From Lonepinella koalarum (GTDB lineage Bacteria > Pseudomonadota > Gammaproteobacteria > Enterobacterales > Pasteurellaceae), in assembly GCF_042926695.1 (NCBI RefSeq), contig NZ_CP170642.1:62001-126000 (forward strand): DNA of 64,000 bases. The letters run 5' to 3'. Made by a program: the position numbers and the translations under genes. Positions 38,454-46,291 of this stretch are shown in pieces. Numbering within the stretch: the first letter of the stretch is position 1; every line of letters begins with the position of its first letter. The notes under the pieces were generated by a model. The model worked only from the letters and a program-made list of their open reading frames with translations, did no database searches and was not told where the DNA came from.

Positions 38454-39374
38454 ATGTTTAAATTTATTATTAGAAGACTGCTTGAAGCAATACCAACGTT
38501 GTTTCTGTTAATTACGGTATCTTTTTTCCTGATGCGACTTGCACCGGGTAATCCGTTTACCAGTGAAAAAGCCTATCCGCCCGAAGTGATGGCGAATATT
38601 GAGGCCAAATATCATTTGAATGAGCCGTTACATAAGCAATATTTTTTGTATTTGGAAAATCTTTCGCACGGGGATTTTGGTCCATCTTTTAAATATAAAG
38701 ATCAAACAGTGAACACCTTAATTGCATCGGCTTTCCCCGTTTCCATTAAACTGGGGTTAACCGCCTTTGTGTTTGCTGTCACCTTAGGTTTATTGGCTGG
38801 CATTGTGGCGGCGTTAAACCAAAATACTCGGTGGGATTATTTGGTGATGAGTTTTGCCATGACCGGGGTGATTATTCCAAGCTTTGTGATTGCACCGTTA
38901 TTAGTGCTATTTTTTTCAATTTATTTAGGCTGGTTTCCAGCTGGTGGTTGGAACGGAGGAACACCCTATTATATGGCGTTACCGGTGGTGGCGTTAACCA
39001 TTGGTTATGTAGCTGGAATTGCGCGGATTATGCGTGGTTCGATGATTGAAGTGCTACATTCTCCGTTTATTCGTACCGCCAAAGCTAAAGGCTTGCCATT
39101 GCGACGGATTATTTTTAAACATGCATTACGTCCTGCGATTATTCCAGTCGTGACTTATTTAGGTCCAGCCTTTGTGGGGATTATCACAGGTTCTATGGTG
39201 ATTGAGCAAGTATTTGGTTTACCGGGTATTGGACAGTTATTTGTGAATGGTGCGTTAAACCGTGATTATTCCTTAGTCTTGAGTTTAACCATTTTAGTCG
39301 GCACCTTGACCATTTTCTTTAATGCGGTGGTGGATATTTTATATGCGGTTATTGATCCGAAATTGCGTAGTTAA
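38454..39374 (+). CDS. oppB: Oligopeptide ABC transporter permease OppB
   Basis: One of two inner-membrane permeases. The protein of about 306 residues starts MFKFIIRRLLEAIPTLFLL (ATG 38454) and has about six membrane segments. The EAA loop is RTAKAKGLPLRRIIFKHALRPAIIP. Length and pattern match OppB. Confidence 0.95.
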   Translation: MFKFIIRRLLEAIPTLFLLITVSFFLMRLAPGNPFTSEKAYPPEVMANIEAKYHLNEPLHKQYFLYLENLSHGDFGPSFKYKDQTVNTLIASAFPVSIKLGLTAFVFAVTLGLLAGIVAALNQNTRWDYLVMSFAMTGVIIPSFVIAPLLVLFFSIYLGWFPAGGWNGGTPYYMALPVVALTIGYVAGIARIMRGSMIEVLHSPFIRTAKAKGLPLRRIIFKHALRPAIIPVVTYLGPAFVGIITGSMVIEQVFGLPGIGQLFVNGALNRDYSLVLSLTILVGTLTIFFNAVVDILYAVIDPKLRS

Positions 39375-39383
39375 GGGGGCGAT

Positions 39384-40301
39384 ATGTTAAAAATGCAACA
39401 AAATCAACAATTAGCCCAAAAATTACTTGAACAATCAAATATGCTGTCGTTGGAAAGTCGTAGTCTATGGCAAGATGCCAAACGTCGTTTTATTGCTAAT
39501 AAAGCCGCTATGTTTAGCTTATTTATGTTGGTGTTGATCGTGCTGTTTATTACCTTTGCACCGATGTTAATGCCGTTCAGTTTTGAAGAAACTGATTGGA
39601 ATATGATGAGTGCTGCCCCTGATTTTGAATCAGGACATTATTTAGGTACGGACGGTTCAGGACGTGATTTGTTAGTACGGATTGCTATGGGCGGACGTAT
39701 TTCGCTAATGGTGGGTATTTTAGGAGCATTAATTGCCGTATTGATCGGTACCGTTTACGGGGCTATTTCTGGCTTTTTTGGTAAAACCGTGGATATGTTG
39801 ATGATGCGCGCCTTAGAGGTACTGAGTTCATTTCCATTTATGTTCTTTGTGATTCTATTGGTGACGTTCTTTGGACAGAATATTTTATTAATTTTTGTGG
39901 CGATCGGGATGATTTCTTGGCTTAACCTCGCTCGTATTGTGCGAGGTCAAACCCTAAGTTTAAAGAATAAGGAATTTATTGAAGCGGCGATGGTTTGCGG
40001 CGTGTCACGGCGAAAAATTATTTTCCGTCATATTATCCCGAATTTATTGGGTATCGTGGTGGTGTATGCCTCTTTAGAAGTGCCGTCGTTGATTTTATTC
40101 GAATCTTTTTTAAGTTTCTTAGGGTTAGGCACACAAGAACCGATGAGCAGTTGGGGGGCGTTGTTAAATGACGGGGCGGCACAGATGGAAAGTTCCCCTT
40201 GGTTATTGATTTTCCCTGCGGCTTTTTTATGTTTAACGCTATTTTGTTTTAACTTTATCGGTGACGGATTGCGTGATGCCTTGGATCCAAAGGAGAGATA
40301 A
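39384..40301 (+). CDS. oppC: Oligopeptide ABC transporter permease OppC
   Basis: Second permease. The 305-residue protein has an N-terminal cytoplasmic stretch, HYLGTDGSGRDLLVRIA, and the EAA loop FIEAAMVCGVSRRKIIFRHIIPN. AGGGGG precedes the ATG; oppD follows after 3 bp. Confidence 0.95.
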   Translation: MLKMQQNQQLAQKLLEQSNMLSLESRSLWQDAKRRFIANKAAMFSLFMLVLIVLFITFAPMLMPFSFEETDWNMMSAAPDFESGHYLGTDGSGRDLLVRIAMGGRISLMVGILGALIAVLIGTVYGAISGFFGKTVDMLMMRALEVLSSFPFMFFVILLVTFFGQNILLIFVAIGMISWLNLARIVRGQTLSLKNKEFIEAAMVCGVSRRKIIFRHIIPNLLGIVVVYASLEVPSLILFESFLSFLGLGTQEPMSSWGALLNDGAAQMESSPWLLIFPAAFLCLTLFCFNFIGDGLRDALDPKER

Positions 40302-40304
40302 ACG

Positions 40305-41276
40305 ATGAATAATTTGCTTGATGTACAAAATTTATCGGTAAAATTTTCCACGCCAGACGGTGTCGTCACGGCAGTGAATGAACTGAATTTTAGCCTTGAA
40401 CAAGGCGAAACCTTAGGTATTGTGGGCGAATCGGGTTCCGGTAAATCACAAACCGCTTTTGCCTTAATGGGACTATTGGCTTCTAATGGCAAAACCACAG
40501 GATCCGCTAAGTTTAATGGTCAAGAATTGCTGAATTTGACGGAACGTCAATTAAATAAAATTCGTGCCAGAGATATTGCGATGATTTTCCAAGATCCCAT
40601 GACCTCGCTCAATCCTTATATGAAAGTGGGCGAGCAGTTAATGGAAGTGCTGATGATTCATAAAAATATGGATAAATCCACCGCACTTTCTGAGTCGATC
40701 CGTATGTTAGACGCGGTGAAAATGCCCGAAGCGAAAAAACGTATGGCGATGTATCCGCACGAATTTTCAGGCGGTATGCGGCAAAGGGTGATGATTGCCA
40801 TGGCGTTGCTATGCCGTCCGAAATTATTGATTGCCGATGAACCGACCACGGCGTTAGATGTGACGGTGCAAGCCCAAATTATGACCTTGCTAAACGAATT
40901 AAAACGTGAGTTTAACACGGCGATTATTATGATTACCCATGATCTCGGGGTGGTAGCGGGGATTTGTGATAAAGTGCTGGTGATGTATGCTGGCAGAACT
41001 ATGGAATACGGTAGTGCGGAGCAAATTTTTTATCAGCCAACACATCCTTATTCTATGGGTTTAATGGAAGCGATTCCCCGTTTGGATAGCCAATCTCACG
41101 AGTTAAAAACCATTGCCGGCAATCCGCCGAATTTGCTACGTTTACCGCAAGGTTGTCCGTTTTCGCCACGTTGTCAATATGTGCATGAGCAATGTTTAAC
41201 CGCCCCGAAATTAAGCCAATGGACGGATAACCGCTTACGCAACTGTTGGATTGATGCTAAGGAGTTTGTCCTATGA
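40305..41276 (+). CDS. oppD: Oligopeptide ABC transporter ATPase OppD
   Basis: ATPase with Walker A GESGSGKSQ, signature FSGGMRQRV, Walker B LLIADEPTTALDV and the C-terminal oligopeptide-transporter extension (CPFSPRCQY). Normal length for OppD. Its last bases overlap oppF (ATGA). Confidence 0.96.
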   Translation: MNNLLDVQNLSVKFSTPDGVVTAVNELNFSLEQGETLGIVGESGSGKSQTAFALMGLLASNGKTTGSAKFNGQELLNLTERQLNKIRARDIAMIFQDPMTSLNPYMKVGEQLMEVLMIHKNMDKSTALSESIRMLDAVKMPEAKKRMAMYPHEFSGGMRQRVMIAMALLCRPKLLIADEPTTALDVTVQAQIMTLLNELKREFNTAIIMITHDLGVVAGICDKVLVMYAGRTMEYGSAEQIFYQPTHPYSMGLMEAIPRLDSQSHELKTIAGNPPNLLRLPQGCPFSPRCQYVHEQCLTAPKLSQWTDNRLRNCWIDAKEFVL

Positions 41277-42268
41277 CCTTAAAACGACCTATTCTTGAAG
41301 TGAATCAACTGTCGGTGAATTTCAAAATTAAAAATAAAAAATCGCTGTTTTTTGCCAAACCGTTAACCCTGAAAGCAGTAAATAATGTGTCGTTCCAACT
41401 TTATCAAGGCGAAACTTTGGGCGTAGTGGGCGAATCAGGTTGTGGCAAATCTACCCTTGCGCGAGCTATTATTGGTTTGGTGGAAGCCTCTGCGGGGGAA
41501 ATTTTATGGTTAGGTAAAAACCTCGCTCATCAATCACAAAAAGAGTGGAAAGACACCCGTAAAGATATTCAAATGATCTTCCAAGATCCGCTGGCGTCAC
41601 TTAATCCACGGATGAATATCGGTGAAATTATTGCCGAGCCCTTGGAAATTTACCAACCGCATTTATCCAAAGCGGAAGTGAAGCAGAAAGTGCAAGACAT
41701 GATGATCAAAGTTGGGCTATTGCCAAATGTGATCAACCGTTATCCGCACGAATTCTCAGGCGGTCAATGTCAACGTATCGGCATTGCTCGCGCATTAATT
41801 ATTGAACCGAAAATTATTATTTGTGATGAACCCGTTTCTGCATTAGATGTATCAATTCAGGCACAAGTGGTCAACCTATTGAAATCATTACAAAAGGAAA
41901 TGGGATTAAGCCTGATTTTTATTGCTCATGATTTATCCATTGTAAAACATATTTCCGATCGGGTGTTGGTGATGTATTTAGGCAATGCCGTGGAATTAGG
42001 TACGGATGAACAGGTGTTTAACCATACTCAACACCCTTATACGCAAGCCTTAATGTCCGCCGTGCCGATTCCTGATCCAAGATTAGAACGCAATAAAACC
42101 ATTCAATTATTGGAGGGGGATTTACCATCGCCGATTAATCCTCCATCAGGTTGTGTGTTCCGTACCCGTTGTCCGAAAGTAGCAGATTGTTGTGCAAAGA
42201 CAGTGCCGAGTTTAGTTGGCGGTGGCAATCATTTAGTGGCTTGTTTAATGGTGAATAGTGTTGGGTAA
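41273..42268 (+). CDS. oppF: Oligopeptide ABC transporter ATPase OppF
   Basis: Second ATPase, 331 residues, with Walker A GESGCGKST, signature FSGGQCQRI, Walker B IIICDEPVSALDV and C-terminal CVFRTRCPK. It closes the oppABCDF operon. Confidence 0.96.
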   Translation: MTLKRPILEVNQLSVNFKIKNKKSLFFAKPLTLKAVNNVSFQLYQGETLGVVGESGCGKSTLARAIIGLVEASAGEILWLGKNLAHQSQKEWKDTRKDIQMIFQDPLASLNPRMNIGEIIAEPLEIYQPHLSKAEVKQKVQDMMIKVGLLPNVINRYPHEFSGGQCQRIGIARALIIEPKIIICDEPVSALDVSIQAQVVNLLKSLQKEMGLSLIFIAHDLSIVKHISDRVLVMYLGNAVELGTDEQVFNHTQHPYTQALMSAVPIPDPRLERNKTIQLLEGDLPSPINPPSGCVFRTRCPKVADCCAKTVPSLVGGGNHLVACLMVNSVG

Positions 42269-42282
42269 CACGTTATTTTTAT

Positions 42283-42308
42283 GGGAGCTATAAATTAGCT
42301 CCTATTTT
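42283..42308. terminator. Terminator between oppF and the methyltransferase gene
   Basis: GGGAGCTA pairs with TAGCTCC across a short loop, then TATTTTTC on the plus strand. It overlaps the stop codon of the convergent gene. Confidence 0.65.
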
Positions 42309-43123
42309 TCCCAGCTTAAGAACGCCCATTTTTTCATAGCAGGACGAACATTGACCTTACCTTGGTGTTGTTGGTAATAGTCTTTTAATTTGGCCATTTC
42401 TACTTCGCTTAAATTACTGCCGATTGACCATTTTACGGTGCGTATAAAATCTTGTTCGGAAATCACCGCACTTTTTTCGCGTTGTGGTGCAACTAAACCG
42501 CAGCCACTCTCTAAAAAATCGACTTTCACTTGGTAGCCTTGCTGATACAGCATATTGACTGCATAAATATAATTGGGAAATCCCACGCCATCTCGGTCGA
42601 TAAAACGTAATATATCTCGATCAATAAAATCTTTATCCACCGTCATGGTCATATATACTGCTTTTTGGGCTTTAGCATTGAGTTTATCTAACGCGGACTG
42701 CAAATCATTAACCATGGAAGAACGCGAAGAAACACAAACATCACATTCTGGCACATCGAACCAATCATCATCCCATGCTCGTAAAATCGGCAAAATATTA
42801 TGAATATTTAAGTGTTGGCTGCGAAGTTGTAACAAATTCAGCATGCCTTGACTATAATCTAACCCATACACGCGCTGTACATAAGGGGCACAAGCCAGTG
42901 CAATTGCACCGCCACCACAACCTACATCAAGTACAGAATTTACATCGCGTAAATCCATGCGACTTAGAAAAGCCTGTACATAGTTATTTTTCAAATCAAA
43001 TTGACTGGTTTGCATTTGTTCTGCTTTACGATCCCAATCCTGTGGCTGTTTTGGTTCTCGGGTGGCAACTTGAATATGATTTTTATATAATTCAGAAAAA
43101 TTTATATCATTAATGGAATGCAT
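42302..43123 (-). CDS. SAM-dependent class I methyltransferase
   Basis: The 273-residue protein has the class I motif SVLDVGCGGGAIALACAPYV (about residues 63-82), the acidic motif VYGLDYS and CDVCVSSRSSMVN. Substrate is unknown. Its ATG directly adjoins the importer ATPase stop, so it is part of the SBP-permease-ATPase unit and may act on the imported chelate. Confidence 0.75.
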   Translation of the reverse strand: MHSINDINFSELYKNHIQVATREPKQPQDWDRKAEQMQTSQFDLKNNYVQAFLSRMDLRDVNSVLDVGCGGGAIALACAPYVQRVYGLDYSQGMLNLLQLRSQHLNIHNILPILRAWDDDWFDVPECDVCVSSRSSMVNDLQSALDKLNAKAQKAVYMTMTVDKDFIDRDILRFIDRDGVGFPNYIYAVNMLYQQGYQVKVDFLESGCGLVAPQREKSAVISEQDFIRTVKWSIGSNLSEVEMAKLKDYYQQHQGKVNVRPAMKKWAFLSWEK

Positions 43124-43875
43124 TATTCGTCCTTTAACAGGTGGAGATTTTTTGCTAATATCTGTGGACTTAAGCCGTAAATTTGAGCTAATGAAGCCAA
43201 GTCCATAACGTCTTTGGGGGATCCTTGTTTAATAATCTCACCTTGATACATCAACAGCAAATGATCTGCATAACGAAACGCTTGTTCGGGTTGGTGGGTG
43301 GTGAACATCACGGTTAAACCCTGTTGGCGTAATTGTTGAATATGTTCTAACACCCGAATTTGATTGCCGAAATCCAGATTAGATGTGGGTTCGTCCATGA
43401 TTAAACATTGTGGTCGTTGAGCCAAGGCTCTGGCGATTAACACTAATTGCCGTTCACCGCCACTTAATGTCATATAGGATTTATCTGCTAAATGTGCGAC
43501 ACCTAATTGCTCAAGGCTTTGTTGAGCGATCTGTTTATCTTGCTGATTGGGTGTGGCGTACCATGCGAGATAAGCGGTTCGCCCCATTAATACTACATCT
43601 CGCACGGTAAAGGAAAATACACCTTGTTGAGCTTGCGGTACATAACCTATTGTACGAGCAAGTTGGGCTGCTGTCCAATTAAAGTGCGGTGTATTTTTAA
43701 TCAGAATTTCACCGTGCAAGGGTTTAATTAAGCCTAACATGGTTTTCAGTAATGTGGTCTTGCCACAACCATTTGCTCCTAACAAAGCGGTAATTTTTTG
43801 TGTTGGAAAGGTCACATTCAGATTATCGGCGACCGTTTGTTGATAGCCTATGCGTAAGTTTTTTAAAGTGATCAT
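43123..43875 (-). CDS. Metal-chelate ABC transporter ATPase
   Basis: FecE/BtuD-like ATPase of 250 residues: Walker A GANGCGKTT, signature LSGGERQLVLIARAL, Walker B CLIMDEPTSNLDFG. It belongs to the importer of iron-siderophore, heme, cobalamin or molybdate type. It overlaps the permease gene by 4 bp (ATGA). Confidence 0.88.
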   Translation of the reverse strand: MITLKNLRIGYQQTVADNLNVTFPTQKITALLGANGCGKTTLLKTMLGLIKPLHGEILIKNTPHFNWTAAQLARTIGYVPQAQQGVFSFTVRDVVLMGRTAYLAWYATPNQQDKQIAQQSLEQLGVAHLADKSYMTLSGGERQLVLIARALAQRPQCLIMDEPTSNLDFGNQIRVLEHIQQLRQQGLTVMFTTHQPEQAFRYADHLLLMYQGEIIKQGSPKDVMDLASLAQIYGLSPQILAKNLHLLKDE

Positions 43876-44870
43876 TGGCGTTCCCCTTTGATTAATAGGC
43901 TGAGAAAAAACGGTGCGCCGACAAAGGCGGTGATTACGCCTAATGGGATTTCAATAGCAAATAAACAACGTGCTAATGTGTCAGTGATAAGCAAAAAGGT
44001 TGAACCCAATAAAATACAAGTTGGTAACAACAAACGGAAATCTGCTCCGCTCCAAAGTCGAGCAATATGCGGAATAATTAAGCCGACCCAGCCGATAATG
44101 CCTGTTACTGACACCACGGCAGATGTCATTAGCGTCGCACATAAAATAAAAATCAGCCGAGTGCGTTTAATATTCACCCCAAGAGCTGTGACTTCTTCAT
44201 CATCAAGGCTTAATACATTCATTCGCCAACGTAATAGAATTAACGGAATTAAGGCAAATAGCACCAATGGAGCAACCAGTTTTAAATCGTCAAAGCTAGT
44301 CATATTTAATCCACCTAATAGCCAAAATGTAATGGTGCTTAATTGGCTGTAAGGATCAGCCAGAATTTTAAGTAACGAAATGCCTGCCCCCAGCAAAGCA
44401 GAAATGGCGACACCTGATAACACTAATGCCAGAATTGGATTTTGACGGCGGACTGTACTGGCGATGAAATAAACCAATCCCACCGCAAACAATCCACCAG
44501 CAAAGGCGAATAGCTGAATAATTGGTAAGGGAAAATCAAAGTAAATTGCCGTCACTGCCCCTAGACCTGCTCCCGAAGTGACCCCTAAAATATCAGGCGA
44601 AACCAACGGATTTTTAAACATACCTTGATAGGTTACGCCCGCTACCGATAAAGCGATACCGACTAAAATAGCGGTGGCAATACGGGGTAAGCGAATATTC
44701 CAGAGTACGATGTCTTGTTGCGAAAGCCCTTGTTGCGAAAGTTCGTTACCGAATTGGCTGATAGATTGCCAAATTTCCGTTAAAGAAAGCGAATATTGCC
44801 CTGAACTGACAGCAATCACAAGACTAATAATTAACAATGCCAAAGGCAACATTAAACGGAAAATTGGCAT
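43872..44870 (-). CDS. FecCD-family ABC permease
   Basis: The 332-residue permease has about ten hydrophobic segments and the family motifs QGMFKNPLVSPDILGVTSGAGLGA and GFIGWVGLIIPHIAR-like GIIGWVGLIIPHIARLW. One permease gene implies a homodimer. Substrate cannot be read from it. Confidence 0.9.
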   Translation of the reverse strand: MPIFRLMLPLALLIISLVIAVSSGQYSLSLTEIWQSISQFGNELSQQGLSQQDIVLWNIRLPRIATAILVGIALSVAGVTYQGMFKNPLVSPDILGVTSGAGLGAVTAIYFDFPLPIIQLFAFAGGLFAVGLVYFIASTVRRQNPILALVLSGVAISALLGAGISLLKILADPYSQLSTITFWLLGGLNMTSFDDLKLVAPLVLFALIPLILLRWRMNVLSLDDEEVTALGVNIKRTRLIFILCATLMTSAVVSVTGIIGWVGLIIPHIARLWSGADFRLLLPTCILLGSTFLLITDTLARCLFAIEIPLGVITAFVGAPFFLSLLIKGERQ

Positions 44871-44879
44871 TAATTTACC

Positions 44880-45908
44880 TCAAAAGTGCGGTGATGTATT
44901 ATTGGAAGAAATTTCATAGCCGTAAAATAGGCGGAAATAACGTTGCACTAAGTCATAGGCATTTTGCTGTGACAAAACAGTGGGTTTTAATTTATAGGCT
45001 AACCACACACAACCTAGTAAACGATTAACCCCAGGCGGAGAATCTAACCAATTAAACGGCAAACTGGGAGCTAAAAAAACTCGCTGATTTTTCACCGCAG
45101 TTAGGTTTTGCCATAAGGCATGTTGTTGGCTATGTTGGTAAAAATTAGTATCTTGGGTCAAAATTAAATCGGGTTGCCATTGTAAAAGTTGTTCCATAGA
45201 TACGCGTGCTAATTTTTTTTCACCTGCACCATTTGCCACATTCTGCAAACCTAACCAATCTAATACTTCAGTATGGATTGCGCCTTTTAACGCCGTTTCT
45301 AAACCATCAGCGCCACGTGCTAAATAGACATTGAGATTATCCGTAGCGCAAAGTTGGTAGGTTTTAGTTAAAATCTCATCAGATAAATCTGCTAAGGCTT
45401 TGGCTCGTGTTGGTTGTTGCAATAATTCACCTAATTGAGTGAATTGTTGAGCAGAATCTGTCAATTTGCCCGAGACAATAAAATAAGGTAGTTGAGTTTG
45501 TTTAGAAATTTTTTTAGCGCTGGAAAGAAAGGTTTCACTAACGTTACCCGCATCTACAATTAAATCGGCATTGAGGTTGACAATTTTTTCTACAGGAGCA
45601 GTAGAGGCTCGTCCTGCAATTCGCCCAATATGGGGTAAATTTTGGATTTGTTCCGATAAAAATTTCTTGCTATCCGTTTTTAATTCAGTGGCAATCCCCA
45701 CCATTTTTTCAGGACATAATGCGATTAATAATAAATCCGACACAAAACCTGCACTCAAAATCCGTTGTGGGATTTTATTCAAAATACCCGTACGGATAAT
45801 TAACGATTGGGTGGATTGGGAAAAAACAATAGAGGGTAAGGATAAACAAGAGAATCCTACAAATAGGGTTTTAATAAAACGGCGACGATGTTGGTTGATA
45901 GTAAACAT
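44880..45908 (-). CDS. Periplasmic binding protein of a metal-chelate importer
   Basis: The protein of about 342 residues begins MFTINQHRRRFIKTLFVGFS, which has a twin-arginine-like RRRFIK motif and ends in SIVFSQ, so it is probably exported by Tat. The rest fits TroA/FhuD-like class III binding proteins (LPHIGRIAGRASTAPVEKIVNLNADLIVDAG). The layout resembles H. influenzae molBCA (molybdate/tungstate), which would suit the NapA cofactor, but iron chelate is as likely. Confidence 0.82.
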   Translation of the reverse strand: MFTINQHRRRFIKTLFVGFSCLSLPSIVFSQSTQSLIIRTGILNKIPQRILSAGFVSDLLLIALCPEKMVGIATELKTDSKKFLSEQIQNLPHIGRIAGRASTAPVEKIVNLNADLIVDAGNVSETFLSSAKKISKQTQLPYFIVSGKLTDSAQQFTQLGELLQQPTRAKALADLSDEILTKTYQLCATDNLNVYLARGADGLETALKGAIHTEVLDWLGLQNVANGAGEKKLARVSMEQLLQWQPDLILTQDTNFYQHSQQHALWQNLTAVKNQRVFLAPSLPFNWLDSPPGVNRLLGCVWLAYKLKPTVLSQQNAYDLVQRYFRLFYGYEISSNNTSPHF

Positions 45909-46291
45909 AGCGAATCCTTTGAATTTATTATAGATAAAACTATATAGCAAGCTAGTTGGGAATACAATAAGAACCATAAAAAGGCTTAATGTAAAGGGAT
46001 ATAACAGGCATCAGGTTATTAGACTAAAAAATGATTTAAAAAATCACCGCACTCTGGTTTCAATAATAAAAGGATTAAATTTCCTCTTAATGGCTTAAAT
46101 TTGTTTTAAATCAAAAAAATTGCAATTTTCACTCCAAAATACGTTTTTTATTTGATTATTATTTTGTTATGAAGAAAATAATGTCATTATTTGGTAAAAA
46201 TAGTCGAATGCCTAATAAATCATTATTATGTATTTAATATATAGAGTTTATTTAATAAACCTAAATTTTCATTCTATCAAAAGGAGTTGAT
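45909..46291. other. AT-rich intergenic region, divergent promoters
   Basis: No ORF or RNA is visible. It should hold the promoters of the binding-protein gene (minus) and the autotransporter (plus). A degenerate uptake signal (ACCGCACTCTGG) lies near 46043. The stretch 46080-46260 is very AT-rich. Confidence 0.5.
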
